Shown: piece by piece, positions 16,549 through 25,279 of the stretch | Layout: each line of letters begins with the position of its first letter | Numbering within the stretch: the first letter of the stretch is position 1 | From: Alphaproteobacteria bacterium | GTDB taxonomy: Bacteria; Pseudomonadota; Alphaproteobacteria; RF32; UBA3637 | Length of the DNA stretch: 28,668 nucleotides | Reading direction: 5' to 3' | Assembly: GCA_017414845.1 (NCBI GenBank) | Contig: JAFQJY010000122.1 | Span: forward strand, 1-28,668 | Notes under the pieces: generated by a model | The model's database searches: none | Told to the model about the DNA's origin: nothing | The model's input: only the letters and a program-made list of their open reading frames with translations | Made by a program: the position numbers and the translations under genes

Positions 16549-16925
16549 TATCTTGTGCATAACTTTTTAAACATGAAAACAAAAAGAAAGTTATCCTTTT
16601 TCACAGACATATATTCCTATGTTTTATAAACAGGTGGATAACTTATCTTTATCAAAATCGGATAATGTGGATAACTGAAAAACCCATAAATAAAACAAAA
16701 ACTTACTTGTTTGAATACTTGTGTAAAAAAAGGAGGATAAAAAAAGGATAACCACTTATCCACAAAATTCATCGGTTATACTATAAGAACTGTTTTTTTT
16801 ATATATAAATGATAAGGGAAAGAAAATGTGGATAAAAACGCTTGACAAATCCTTAAAATTGTGCTATACTGCACAGCATCAATAATCCAAACAAATATCC
16901 ATACTTTTTTAATAGGAATAAAATC
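16531..16925. other. Probable chromosomal replication origin (oriC)
   Basis: Perfect DnaA boxes TTATCCACA are at 16531-16539 (+), 16666-16674 (-), 16756-16764 (+) and 16827-16835 (-). TTATGCACA is at 16554-16562 (-) and TTATCCACC at 16633-16641 (-). That is six boxes in about 305 bases of very AT-rich DNA with no gene. The AT-rich part at 16681-16825 is a candidate unwinding element. A GANTC site sits at 16540, right after the first box. In several alphaproteobacteria oriC lies close to rho-mnmE-mnmG, as here. The last box ends seven bases before the -35 of rho. Confidence 0.85.
16842..16870 (+). promoter_or_regulatory. rho promoter
   Basis: Near-consensus promoter: TTGACA (16842-16847), exactly 17 bases, TATACT (16865-16870). 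Transcription should start near 16877, with a leader of about 48 nt. A DnaA box (16827-16835) lies immediately upstream of the -35, so DnaA binding at the origin could affect rho-mnmE transcription. Confidence 0.85.
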
Positions 16926-18191
16926 ATGCATTTGAACGAATTGAAATCAAAGACGCCTGCTGAATTATTGGCTTATGCGGAAGAACTCGGTGTTGAAAAC
17001 GTCGCAACACTGAAAACACAAGATTTGATGTTTTCAATCTTAAAACAGATATCTGCAACGGAAACTGTTTTAAAGGGGGAAGGCGTTTTAGAGGTTTTTC
17101 AAGACGGATTTGGTTTTTTACGTTCGGCTGAGGCTAATTATTTAGCCGGTCCTGATGATATATATGTCTCACCTGCACCGATTAAAAAATTCGGTTTGAG
17201 AACAGGCGATACGATTGAATGTGAAATCAGAGCGCCTAAGGAAGGGGAACGTTACTTTTCTTTAAGTAAAATTGAAAAAGTCAATGGAGAAGAGCCGGAA
17301 ACATTACGTTATCGTGTCAATTTTGATAATTTGACACCGTTTTATCCGAAAGAAAAACTGAAAATGGAAGCCGATATTCCTTTAACAGGAGAGAAAAAAG
17401 ATTATACGGCCCGAATTATTGATTTGATTTGTCCTCAGGGTAAGGGACAAAGAAGTTTGATTGTAGCACCGCCCAGAACCGGTAAAACGGTTATGCTTCA
17501 AAATATTGCCCATGCTATTACGACAAATCATCCGGAAGTTCATTTAATTATGCTTTTGATTGATGAACGTCCCGAAGAAGTGACGGATATGATACGTTCC
17601 GTTAAAGGTGAAGTCATATCTTCTACCTTTGATGAACCTGCTTCTCGTCATGTTCAGGTGGCTGAAATGGTGATTGAAAAGGCTAAAAGATTAGTTGAAC
17701 ATAAAAAAGATGTTGTGATTTTACTTGACTCTATTACACGTTTGGCACGTGCTTATAATACGGTTATTCCGTCATCCGGTAAAGTTTTAACCGGTGGTGT
17801 TGATGCGAATGCTCTTCAAAAACCGAAACGGTTTTTCGGTGCGGCAAGAAATATTGAAGAAGGCGGTTCTTTGACTATTTTCGGAACGGCCTTGATAGAT
17901 ACGGGGTCCCGTATGGATGAAGTTATTTTTGAAGAATTTAAAGGAACAGGTAACTCTGAAATTATTTTGGATAGAAAAGTTTCTGATAAACGTATATTCC
18001 CGGCTATTGACATTACTAAATCAGGGACACGTAAAGAAGAATTACTGGTGGATAAAAATATTTTACCGAAAATGTGGTTACTTCGTCGTGTTTTGATGCC
18101 GATGGGACCTGCAGAAGCGATGGAATTTTTAATTGAGAAATTAAGAATATCTAAGAATAATAATGATTTTTTTGAGTCCATGAACAGTTGA
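16926..18191 (+). CDS. rho: Transcription termination factor Rho
   Basis: Hexameric RNA-dependent ATPase that releases untranslated transcripts. 421 aa, the usual length. N-terminal Rho_N helices (1-45, starting [20 protein letters not shown]), an RNA-binding cold-shock-like domain (about 50-120, with [16 protein letters not shown]), Walker A APPRTGKT (181-188), [13 protein letters not shown] and the C-terminal [20 protein letters not shown] region. The Shine-Dalgarno is weak (AGGAA nine bases upstream). mnmE follows after one base. Confidence 0.97.
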   Translation: MHLNELKSKTPAELLAYAEELGVENVATLKTQDLMFSILKQISATETVLKGEGVLEVFQDGFGFLRSAEANYLAGPDDIYVSPAPIKKFGLRTGDTIECEIRAPKEGERYFSLSKIEKVNGEEPETLRYRVNFDNLTPFYPKEKLKMEADIPLTGEKKDYTARIIDLICPQGKGQRSLIVAPPRTGKTVMLQNIAHAITTNHPEVHLIMLLIDERPEEVTDMIRSVKGEVISSTFDEPASRHVQVAEMVIEKAKRLVEHKKDVVILLDSITRLARAYNTVIPSSGKVLTGGVDANALQKPKRFFGAARNIEEGGSLTIFGTALIDTGSRMDEVIFEEFKGTGNSEIILDRKVSDKRIFPAIDITKSGTRKEELLVDKNILPKMWLLRRVLMPMGPAEAMEFLIEKLRISKNNNDFFESMNS

Positions 18192-18192
18192 T

Positions 18193-19503
18193 ATGTCAAA
18201 AACAATATTTGCGCTTTCTACGGCCAGTGGTTTTTCAGGTGTTGCCGTTATCAGAATTTCAGGAAAAAAGGCACTGAATTGTCTTGAAAAACTATGCCAT
18301 TTTAAAAATCCGGAACCGAGAAAGGCTTATTTAAGGGCTGTTTATAAGGACGGCAAAAAAATAGATGAGGCACTTGTTCTTTATTTTAAAGCCCCTTACA
18401 GTTTTACGGGAGAGGATTGTGTTGAAATTCAATGTCATGGTTCTCGTGCCGTTATCAAACAAATTTTGGATATTTTAGGGACACTTGAAGATGTCCGTAT
18501 GGCTGAAAAAGGAGAGTTTACACGTCAGGCTCTTTTTAACGGTAAAATGGATTTGACGTCAGCAGAGGGATTGATAGACTTAATTCATTCCGAAACAGAG
18601 GCTCAGGCTTCTTGGGCTGTTCGTCAAATGGGAGGGGAACTTAAAAAAATATATGATGCATGGCGGGACGAATTAAAGTACGCTTTGGCGTATATAGAAG
18701 CCTATATTGACTTTCCGGAAGAGGAAATACCGGAAGATGAACTGGAAAAAGTCAATAAAAAGATATACAATGTAATTACATTGATAGAGGAACATTTAAA
18801 AAACTCTAAGCGAGGTAAAGCACTGAAAGAAGGACTTTTATTCGCAATTGTTGGTGCGCCGAATGTCGGAAAATCAAGTCTTTTAAATGCGTTGGCTCAA
18901 AAAGATGTTGCTATTGTCAACCAAAAAGCAGGAACAACTCGGGACATTTTAGAAACTTATCTCAATATAGAAGGATATCCCGTTATTTTAGCCGATACGG
19001 CCGGATTACGTGAAACGGAAGAAGAAATTGAAAAGGAAGGTATTGAAAGGGCTTTAAGAAAGGCTGATGAGGCTGATTTTGTTTTAGTTGTAGAGGATGG
19101 TGAACTTTATCCTAAAACACAGTCTGAAATTTATATTAAAGATATTGACGAAAACAAAATTATACGTATTTGGAATAAAAAAGATAAAATGCCCTCCTCG
19201 GCTGATGTTTTTAAAGTCAGTGCCAAAACGGGAGACGGATTAGATGACCTTTTTAAAATTTTATCTGAAAAAACTGTTGATTTTATGGGAAACGGCGAAG
19301 ACGTGATGCTGACAAGGGAAAGATACAAAGAATCACTTCAAAATTGTCGTTTGTTTTTAAAGGAAAGTTTGATTGAAACGGAATCGGAATTAAAAGCAGA
19401 ATCTTTAAGATTAGCCTGTAAAGAACTCGGAAAAATAACCGGACAAATTCAGATAAATGAATTATTAGATGTTATTTTCAGTGAATTTTGTATTGGAAAA
19501 TAA
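18193..19503 (+). CDS. mnmE: tRNA uridine-5-carboxymethylaminomethyl modification GTPase MnmE
   Basis: With MnmG it modifies U34 of certain tRNAs. 436 aa: the N-terminal folate-binding domain contains FTGEDCVEIQCHG (71-83), and the G domain has GAPNVGKSS (221-229), GTTRD (247-251), DTAGLRE (268-274) and NKKD. The protein ends in FCIGK, the invariant catalytic Cys motif (Cys433). The ATG is one base after the rho stop and has no clear Shine-Dalgarno, so translation probably depends on rho. A strong terminator follows. Confidence 0.97.
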   Translation: MSKTIFALSTASGFSGVAVIRISGKKALNCLEKLCHFKNPEPRKAYLRAVYKDGKKIDEALVLYFKAPYSFTGEDCVEIQCHGSRAVIKQILDILGTLEDVRMAEKGEFTRQALFNGKMDLTSAEGLIDLIHSETEAQASWAVRQMGGELKKIYDAWRDELKYALAYIEAYIDFPEEEIPEDELEKVNKKIYNVITLIEEHLKNSKRGKALKEGLLFAIVGAPNVGKSSLLNALAQKDVAIVNQKAGTTRDILETYLNIEGYPVILADTAGLRETEEEIEKEGIERALRKADEADFVLVVEDGELYPKTQSEIYIKDIDENKIIRIWNKKDKMPSSADVFKVSAKTGDGLDDLFKILSEKTVDFMGNGEDVMLTRERYKESLQNCRLFLKESLIETESELKAESLRLACKELGKITGQIQINELLDVIFSEFCIGK

Positions 19504-19537
19504 ATTTTATTAAATTTCTTTATTTTAAGTATCTAAG

Positions 19538-19583
19538 AAGATAAAATGTATTTACAAAGTAAATACTTATCTTTTCTTTTTTT
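19538..19583 (+). terminator. rho-mnmE operon terminator
   Basis: Long hairpin: AAGATAA (19538-19544) with TTATCTT (19567-19573), and GTATTTAC (19548-19555) with GTAAATAC (19559-19566), three-base loop AAA and an AAT bulge. A T-rich tail follows to 19583. Confidence 0.85.
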
Positions 19584-19656
19584 ATGTTTTAATAATTTTG
19601 TATTGAATTTTGTCTATGTTTGTGATATTCTTTTTTATAATTGATGGGGAATATCA

Positions 19657-20466
19657 ATGGCTGATTTAGATGAGATAAAAGAAAATTTACTGAAAAAAGG
19701 TTCCGAACGATTTTTAGCCGTTTCGGATAATTTCCTTTCGGCGTTGGATGTTATATCTGAAACACCGACGGGAAAAAGACTTATTCGGCAGATTTCTCCG
19801 TTTGAAATTATTTTAAATGACAGCCCTATTCCCTATATCAGTTTAATGAGTGAGAATGTGATTTTTTTTCCGTCTGATTATTCCGTTGACGGGACACCTG
19901 ATTTTTATATTCGTTCGCTCAGTCATGAGATGAAACATTTGGTACAGAAAAATAATAATCTTTTACCGTTGGCACATACAAAAAAAGGCTCTCTCAGAGA
20001 ATTTTTTATTGAGGAAAAGTTAGCAGAGGCCAGTGCTGAAACAACATCTGATTTGATTTTTTATGAAAGTTTGGGAAAACCTAAGGGAAAAACGGAAAAG
20101 CAGAAATATATGTCTATGGGCAAAAGTGCTTATTTTAGGAAAAAAAGCGCTGATATGATAAGAGGATTACTCAGTCCTTTTTCCGGTAATTGGGAAACCG
20201 TTTACAGAAAACAAGCCCTTCAACATGTTTCTCATATAGCCCTTTGTTCTCCTGAACGTCTTGTTAAAGAAGGACGTGAAAAACGACATAAGGCTGTTTT
20301 AGAAAAGTACGCAAAAGAATACACGCCTTTTTTATCGGCTGATGATTTGGATATTATGACGCCTGATGATAAAAAGTCATTGAAAAAACTTGAAAAAATA
20401 TGTTCATCAGGCAAAAAATTGCTTATTCGGAAATTTATATTGGATGTACAAAATGAACGCATTTGA
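19657..20466 (+). CDS. Putative HExxH metallopeptidase-like protein, first of a tandem pair
   Basis: 269 aa, no signal peptide or membrane segment. SHEMKHLVQ (89-97) contains HExxH (His90, Glu91, His94). About 34 residues on, FIEEKLAEASAE has Glu124, a plausible third zinc ligand as in gluzincin-type peptidases. The C-terminal half has NWETVYRKQALQHVSHIAL and ends in a Lys-rich helix. The next gene is a clear paralogue with the same motif spacing. I do not know the family; an uncharacterised putative-metallopeptidase family is likely. Rapid start at GGGGAATATCAATG. A possible promoter is TTGAAT (19603), 17 bases, TATTCT (19626). Confidence 0.75.
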   Translation: MADLDEIKENLLKKGSERFLAVSDNFLSALDVISETPTGKRLIRQISPFEIILNDSPIPYISLMSENVIFFPSDYSVDGTPDFYIRSLSHEMKHLVQKNNNLLPLAHTKKGSLREFFIEEKLAEASAETTSDLIFYESLGKPKGKTEKQKYMSMGKSAYFRKKSADMIRGLLSPFSGNWETVYRKQALQHVSHIALCSPERLVKEGREKRHKAVLEKYAKEYTPFLSADDLDIMTPDDKKSLKKLEKICSSGKKLLIRKFILDVQNERI

Positions 20467-21280
20467 GAAGAAAATAAAAAGAATAAAGGATAATTTTTTA
20501 AGAGCATTAGGACGGAAAAAAGCAGAATTATGTGTCAATGCCGTTGAAGAAATTATAACGACACAGGCAGGATATCAGTTATATGAAGAAGTTCCTGTTT
20601 TTAAAGTGGAAGAAAAAAAAGGTTCAATCGGTTCTGCCAATGAAACAGGTATTAAAATACCTGAAAGAGTTCTTAATGCCTATCATTACAGCGAACTGAG
20701 AAAATTTTTAGTCCATGAACCTGAGCATGTGCGTCAACTTCATTTAGGATATTTGGACGGAGAAAAAGAAGGGGGCAGTTTTGAAGAACTTTTTATTCAA
20801 AATAAAGCAACGGAAGCAAAAGCAAAAGCCGTTGAAGATATTGTTTCTCTTGAACTTGAATATTATTCTGACAGAAAAAAGTTTAGATTTTTGGATGAGT
20901 TAAAACAAGAAGGTGAAGATACTTTTTTTAAAAAATCCGGTGCCGGTATATTATCTTCTTTAATGAGCAGAGATTGTCCTTACCGTGAATGGCGCTCTTT
21001 TTACAGTAATCAGGCTTTCTTTAACGTCGGTTTAACGGCTTTGGAAAATCCCGAAAAAATAACAAAAAAAGGAAACAGAAAACTTCATGAAATGATTATT
21101 CAGAAATATGTTTGTTATTCTAACGGTTTTTTACAGGCAGAGAATATTGATAAAACAGGATTTAATACGCAGGAACAAGAAACGGCAGAAGAATTAAAGT
21201 TTGCCGTTCGTCAGTTGAAAAAGCATAATAATGCCGTTCCTTTAATTTCTATGCTCCGACAACTGCAAAGACGAAGATAA
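20453..21280 (+). CDS. Putative HExxH metallopeptidase-like protein, second of a tandem pair
   Basis: 275 aa from the ATG at 20453, which overlaps the upstream gene by 14 bases and has GGA a few bases before it; an in-frame ATG at 20390 lies deep in the previous gene and is unlikely. FLVHEPEHVRQLHLGYL contains HExxH (His88, Glu89, His92), and NKATEAKAKAVEDI gives Glu121, 33 residues later. Paralogy with the previous protein is visible over the motif region (VHE..H..Q, GSFEELFI..K..EA.A) and the segment REWRSFYSNQAFFNVGLTAL. Cytoplasmic by sequence. Function unknown. Confidence 0.75.
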   Translation: MNAFEKKIKRIKDNFLRALGRKKAELCVNAVEEIITTQAGYQLYEEVPVFKVEEKKGSIGSANETGIKIPERVLNAYHYSELRKFLVHEPEHVRQLHLGYLDGEKEGGSFEELFIQNKATEAKAKAVEDIVSLELEYYSDRKKFRFLDELKQEGEDTFFKKSGAGILSSLMSRDCPYREWRSFYSNQAFFNVGLTALENPEKITKKGNRKLHEMIIQKYVCYSNGFLQAENIDKTGFNTQEQETAEELKFAVRQLKKHNNAVPLISMLRQLQRRR

Positions 21281-21283
21281 AAA

Positions 21284-21312
21284 TTGAAAAATAAAAAAAA
21301 GTCTGATATACC
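21284..21312 (+). promoter_or_regulatory. Possible mnmG promoter
   Basis: TTGAAA (21284-21289), 17 bases, TATACC (21307-21312) in the 52-base gap before mnmG. This would let mnmG be expressed apart from the HExxH genes. Confidence 0.45.
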
Positions 21313-21332
21313 ACTATAAAAAGGAAGTAAAA

Positions 21333-23186
21333 ATGTTTGAAGTTATAGTTATCGGCGGTGGTCATGCCGGATGTGAAGCCTGTACGGCATCTGCAAGAAT
21401 GGGAGCAAAAACGGCTCTGATTACACATAAAATTTCAAGTATCGGGGATATGTCATGTAATCCCGCTATCGGAGGCCTCGGAAAAGGAACGGTCGTTCGT
21501 GAAATAGATGCCTTAGATGGTGTTATGGCTCATGTTATTGATAAAGCCGGTTTGCAGTTTCGGATTTTAAATTTATCCAAAGGGCCTGCCGTACAAGGAC
21601 CGAGAGCACAGGCTGATAAGGAACTTTATCAAAAAGTAATGCAGGAAACACTCCTTTCTTATGAAAATTTAACCGTTGTAGAAAATGCTGTAGAGGGTAT
21701 TTTGTTTAATCCTGAAAAATCAGAGGTTTATGGTGTAAAATGTGCTGATGGAACAGTATATGAATGTAAATCCGTTGTAATTACAACAGGTACATTTTTA
21801 AACGGTTTGATGCATCAGGGCGAGAAAAAAACAATCGGTGGTCGTTTCGGAGATATATCATGTCAGGGAATTACACCTGATTTAGAAAAAATGGGTCTTA
21901 AAATCGGTCGTTTAAAAACAGGTACGCCTGCTCGTCTTAAAAAATCTTCCATTGATTGGTCCAAAACAACGGAGCAAAAAGGGGATGTTTTTCCAAAGCC
22001 TTTTTCTTATTTATCTAAAGAAATTGAACAGAAACAGATTTCTTGTCATCTGACACATACGACACCTGAGACACATAAAATTATTGAGGCGAATATTCAT
22101 AGAGCGCCGATGTATTCCGGACAGATTAAATCTATCGGTCCGAGATATTGTCCGAGTATTGAGGATAAATTGGTTCGTTTCAAAGGAAGAGAGGCACATC
22201 ATATTTTTCTTGAACCGGAAACACGAGACGGCGAGTCGGTTTATCCGAACGGTATTTCAACTTCCTTGCCGATAGATGTTCAAGATGCTTTTTTACGAAC
22301 AATTCCCGGACTTGAGAATGTAGAAGTTATCCGTTATGCCTATGCGATTGAATACGATTTTGTTGATCCGAGAGAACTTAAAAAAACATTGGAAACAAAA
22401 AAAGTTAAAAATCTGTTTTTAGCCGGACAAATCAATGGCACGACAGGTTATGAAGAAGCAGGCGGACAAGGGCTTATTGCCGGTGTCAATGCTGCACTGA
22501 GGGCAAAAAATGATGAAAGAACTTTTGTTTTGGACAGAACAAACAGTTATATCGGTGTGATGATAGATGATATTACGACTTTTGGCGTAGATGAACCCTA
22601 TCGCTTATTCACGTCAAGAGCAGAATATCGCCTCAGCATCAGAGCAGATAATGCAGACAGACGTTTAACACCGAAAGGAATTGAAATCGGTTGTGTCGGT
22701 GAGAAAAGAAAGGCTTTTTTTGAAAAGAAAGAGGCTCTTTATCATGAAACAAAAAGAAAAATTGAAGAAAAATCTTTTTCTCCTAAGGAATTGATGTCGT
22801 TCGGATTTCCTTTTCAGTCTATGAGCGGGGAAAGAAGAACCTTAATGGATGTAATGAATATGGACGATATTTCTTGGGATATGTTTGTTCGGGCGATGCC
22901 GTCACTTGAAAATGTCCGTATGGATGTGGCAGAACAGATTATGATAGAGGGAAAATATAAAGGATATTTAGCCCGTCAATCAGCAGATATTTTAGATGCC
23001 GTAAAAGAAGAGGCTCTCAAAATTCCCGAAGATATTGATTATGGTAAAATCGGCGGATTATCTATTGAGATGCAAATGCGCCTCAATAAAGCCAGACCGG
23101 AAACAATCGGACAGGCTGAAAAAATTCCTGCCGTGACACCTGCTGCTATTACAGCCATATTAGCCTACTTAAAAAGCAGTAAATAA
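21333..23186 (+). CDS. mnmG: tRNA uridine-5-carboxymethylaminomethyl modification enzyme MnmG
   Basis: FAD-dependent partner of MnmE (GidA). 617 aa, normal length. FAD loop [11 protein letters not shown] (6-16), then [43 protein letters not shown] and [20 protein letters not shown], all typical. AAGGAAG lies nine bases before ATG. In many alphaproteobacteria rsmG-parA-parB follow directly; here an intergenic repeat and the convergent cysS follow. Confidence 0.97.
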   Translation: MFEVIVIGGGHAGCEACTASARMGAKTALITHKISSIGDMSCNPAIGGLGKGTVVREIDALDGVMAHVIDKAGLQFRILNLSKGPAVQGPRAQADKELYQKVMQETLLSYENLTVVENAVEGILFNPEKSEVYGVKCADGTVYECKSVVITTGTFLNGLMHQGEKKTIGGRFGDISCQGITPDLEKMGLKIGRLKTGTPARLKKSSIDWSKTTEQKGDVFPKPFSYLSKEIEQKQISCHLTHTTPETHKIIEANIHRAPMYSGQIKSIGPRYCPSIEDKLVRFKGREAHHIFLEPETRDGESVYPNGISTSLPIDVQDAFLRTIPGLENVEVIRYAYAIEYDFVDPRELKKTLETKKVKNLFLAGQINGTTGYEEAGGQGLIAGVNAALRAKNDERTFVLDRTNSYIGVMIDDITTFGVDEPYRLFTSRAEYRLSIRADNADRRLTPKGIEIGCVGEKRKAFFEKKEALYHETKRKIEEKSFSPKELMSFGFPFQSMSGERRTLMDVMNMDDISWDMFVRAMPSLENVRMDVAEQIMIEGKYKGYLARQSADILDAVKEEALKIPEDIDYGKIGGLSIEMQMRLNKARPETIGQAEKIPAVTPAAITAILAYLKSSK

Positions 23187-23199
23187 AATTTCATAAAAC

Positions 23200-23311
23200 T
23201 CTACCTGCTCACGCTTTTTCCAAACAAGTTTGTCCAGCCCTATAACTCAGTAAGCCTATCGGTTGAACCGGATTACCTACATCTACCTGCTCACGCCGAT
23301 AGTTTTATGTT
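23200..23311 (+). repeat. Dispersed intergenic repeat, copy B
   Basis: Counterpart of copy A at 1801-1900, lying between mnmG and its terminator. The 15-mer TCTACCTGCTCACGC occurs exactly twice, at 23200-23214 and 23282-23296, 82 bases apart. Between them CAAACAAGTTTG, CGGTTGAACCG (perfect small inverted repeats) and a possible long pairing CTATCGG/CCGATAG enclose the unit. In copy A the same long pairing survives mainly through G-T wobbles. It may be transcribed as the mnmG 3' untranslated region. Confidence 0.7.
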
Positions 23312-23321
23312 TGATGTATGA

Positions 23322-23350
23322 AAAAGCCCTCATTTTATATGAAGGCTTTT
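23322..23350. terminator. Bidirectional terminator between mnmG and cysS
   Basis: Stem AAAAGCC (23322-23328) / GGCTTTT (23344-23350), extended by TCAT/ATGA inside a C-A mismatch. It gives T-runs on both strands and so serves both convergent genes. Confidence 0.75.
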
Positions 23351-23364
23351 GATTTTAAAGAGAG

Positions 23365-24759
23365 TTAAATAAACTTCCAAACAGGACCGTTCGGTGTGTC
23401 TTTGACTTCTATACCCATATCCAGCAACTGCTTTTTTAAAGCGTCGGCATTTGCCCAATCTTTTGCAAGGCGATATTCCTGTCTTTTAGCAATCAAGGCT
23501 TCCTGCTCTGCTGAAAGTGTTTTTTCTTCTTCTTGTTTTAAAAGTCCTAAAACACTGTCAAAAGAAAGCATTTGCATTTTGATTTTTTCGGCATCAGACT
23601 TACTGATTTTATCAAAGTTCTTGTTGATTTCGTTCATAAAATCAAATACGGACGCTAACGCAACAGGCGTATTTAAGTCATTATCCATACCATCTTCAAA
23701 AGATTTTTTGGCATTTTCAATTACTGTATTCAGTTCGGCATAATCCGTTGAAGAACAGGCTTGTTCCAATCTTTCCATAAAGTTCATCAGACGATCAATA
23801 ACGGTTTTATTGCCCTCCATATTTTTCTCATTAAAGTCCATTGTCTGACGATAATGGGATTTAATCAGTTCATAACGAATGGCTCTGGCATCATATCCCT
23901 TAGCGAGTAAATCAGGTAAAGTATAAAAATTACCGAGAGACTTAGACATTTTTTTACCATTGACCATTAAATGGGCATTATGAATCCAAAAATTGACGAA
24001 CTGACAACCGTAAGCACATTCAGACTGTGCAATTTCGTTTGTGTGATGAGGGAAAATTAAATCCACACCACCCACATGAATATCAAAAGGCTGACCTAAG
24101 TATTTGTGGCTCATTGTAGAACATTCAATATGCCACCCCGGACGTCCTTTTCCGATAGGTGTATCCCAGAAAACCTCGCCATCATCCGGTGTCCATGCTT
24201 TCCAAAGAGCAAAATCCTGCGCATCTTCTTTGTCATAATCATCTGCTAAGCGACCGTCAGCGTTGGCTCTGAGTTTAGAGGCATCAATGTTTGCCATTTG
24301 TCCGTATTCCGGAAAGGAGGATATTTTAAAGAAAATGTCTCCGCTAGGCGCTTTATAGGCGTGTCCTTTATCCATTAAAATTTGAATTGTTTCTACCATA
24401 GCGTCAATTTCATCCGTTGCCCGAATGACAATATCGGGTTTAGCGATATTGAGCGTTTCACAATCCTTAAAAAACAAATCGGCATAATAAGTCGTATAAT
24501 CACGCAGACTTTTGCCCTTTTCCCGTGAGGAACGAATGGTTTTGTCATCCACATCCGTCAGGTTCATGGCAAACAAAACATCATATCCCTTATAAAGCAG
24601 ATAACGGCGAAGCAAGTTGTAGAAAATATAGGCTCTTAAATTACCGATATGAGCATAATTATAAACCGTCGGACCACAACCGTACATACGTACCTGATTT
24701 CCTTTAAGGGGTTTAAATTCTTCTAATTTTTTTGTTCTTGTATTGTAAAACTGCAACAT
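23365..24759 (-). CDS. cysS: Cysteinyl-tRNA synthetase
   Basis: Charges tRNA-Cys. 464 aa from the ATG at 24759; an in-frame ATG at 24825 would add 22 residues but lies upstream of the promoter -10, and AAGGAG sits eight bases before 24759. HIGN (37-40) is the HIGH motif and KMSKS is at 270-274. Zinc ligands are Cys28, Cys213 (WHIECSTM), His238 and Glu242. Full family length, standard class I enzyme. Confidence 0.97.
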   Translation of the reverse strand: MLQFYNTRTKKLEEFKPLKGNQVRMYGCGPTVYNYAHIGNLRAYIFYNLLRRYLLYKGYDVLFAMNLTDVDDKTIRSSREKGKSLRDYTTYYADLFFKDCETLNIAKPDIVIRATDEIDAMVETIQILMDKGHAYKAPSGDIFFKISSFPEYGQMANIDASKLRANADGRLADDYDKEDAQDFALWKAWTPDDGEVFWDTPIGKGRPGWHIECSTMSHKYLGQPFDIHVGGVDLIFPHHTNEIAQSECAYGCQFVNFWIHNAHLMVNGKKMSKSLGNFYTLPDLLAKGYDARAIRYELIKSHYRQTMDFNEKNMEGNKTVIDRLMNFMERLEQACSSTDYAELNTVIENAKKSFEDGMDNDLNTPVALASVFDFMNEINKNFDKISKSDAEKIKMQMLSFDSVLGLLKQEEEKTLSAEQEALIAKRQEYRLAKDWANADALKKQLLDMGIEVKDTPNGPVWKFI

Positions 24760-24787
24760 AAAAAGTCTCCTTTGTTTGAATGAGGCA

Positions 24788-24816
24788 AGTATATCCGAAA
24801 TAAAACAGAAAATCAA
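24788..24816 (-). promoter_or_regulatory. cysS promoter
   Basis: On the minus strand TTGATT (24811-24816), a 17-base spacer and TATACT (24788-24793). Transcription begins near 24781, giving a leader of about 22 nt, which confirms the start at 24759. Confidence 0.8.
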
Positions 24817-24872
24817 GAGTTTCAAATTTTCTTTACTTTTTTTTGATTTTGGGGTAAAGTGAAAAGGTTCTT

Positions 24873-25030
24873 TGTAAATAACAAGGAATGAGATCCGACA
24901 AATCTCTTAAATAGGTGCATCCCCCCGTTGGGGGGAGTGTTCGAATATATGGAATAAGAACGCCGATACACCTATTTCGGTTTTGTTGGACTCCCCCCGC
25001 TTTTGTGGTAAAAGCGGGGAATGTTTTTTT
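24873..25030 (+). ncRNA. Structured RNA with mutually exclusive pairings, riboswitch- or attenuator-like
   Basis: Several helices can be drawn. A small hairpin GAGAT (24890-24894) / ATCTC (24902-24906) has loop CCGACAA, which is complementary to TTGTTGG at 24983-24989, either as a pseudoknot or as an alternative closing stem. AAATAGGTG (24909-24917) pairs perfectly with CACCTATTT (24969-24977). Inside that, C6/G6 (24921-24926 with 24930-24935) and GTGTTC (24937) / GAACGC (24958-24963) form two arms. GGGGGGAGT (24930-24938) is also a perfect match to ACTCCCCCC (24990-24998), whose last four C are in the terminator stem. A weak promoter (TTTACT at 24832, 17 bases, TAAAGT at 24855) precedes it. 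I do not recognise a known class; it could be a free small RNA or a leader of the HTH gene. Confidence 0.7.
24995..25030 (+). terminator. Strong terminator ending the structured RNA
   Basis: Perfect 10-bp stem CCCCGCTTTT (24995-25004) / AAAAGCGGGG (25010-25019), loop GTGGT, followed by AATG and T7 (25024-25030). It lies just 16 bases before the HTH gene start, so read-through would be needed to express that gene from the same promoter. Confidence 0.9.
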
Positions 25031-25046
25031 AATAAAGGAGTATATG

Positions 25047-25277
25047 ATGAGCATCCAATCAAAAGTGATGAATAGATTTATTCGGGAGAAACTTGCACGG
25101 CAAATTCTTTCAGGATGTCGTGAAAAAAAATGGTATCCTGAGGATTTAGCCCGTCATTCGGGAGAAGATTTAGGACGTATCAACAAAGTTCTTTTCAAAC
25201 AAACGGATATAACGTTGACATTTTTAATCAACATCAGTATTGCTTTGAATAAAAAATTGAATATAGATATATTTTGA
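25047..25277 (+). CDS. Small HTH (XRE/Cro-like) protein
   Basis: 76 aa from the second of two adjacent ATG codons (25044 and 25047); AAAGGAG at 25035-25041 is better spaced for 25047. LARQILSGCREKKWYPEDLA, then GRINKVLFKQTDITLTFLIN and IALNKKLNIDIF, follow the pattern of Cro/C1-type helix-turn-helix proteins (helix with E.L, recognition helix with I...L, then T...L..IA.AL...L.I). It lacks any partner toxin nearby. It lies 16 bases after the terminator of the structured RNA and is convergent with the next gene, with only two bases between their stops. Confidence 0.65.
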   Translation: MSIQSKVMNRFIREKLARQILSGCREKKWYPEDLARHSGEDLGRINKVLFKQTDITLTFLINISIALNKKLNIDIF

Positions 25278-25279
25278 TT

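Noticed and set aside
16591..16605. Further DnaA box reading TTATCC...TCACA
   Set aside because: The two halves are separated by extra T residues, so it does not fit the 9-base box.
23200..23296. CRISPR array
   Set aside because: Only two repeat units with an 82-base interval, no further repeats and no cas gene.
24873..25030. 6S RNA (ssrS)
   Set aside because: There is a closing stem and apical arms, but the length from closing stem to closing stem is only about 110 nt, the large central bubble is missing, and I could not match conserved 6S segments.
24915..25043. Upstream extension of the HTH protein from a GTG at 24915
   Set aside because: It would be translated through the structured RNA and the terminator and has no Shine-Dalgarno; AAAGGAG directly precedes 25044/25047.
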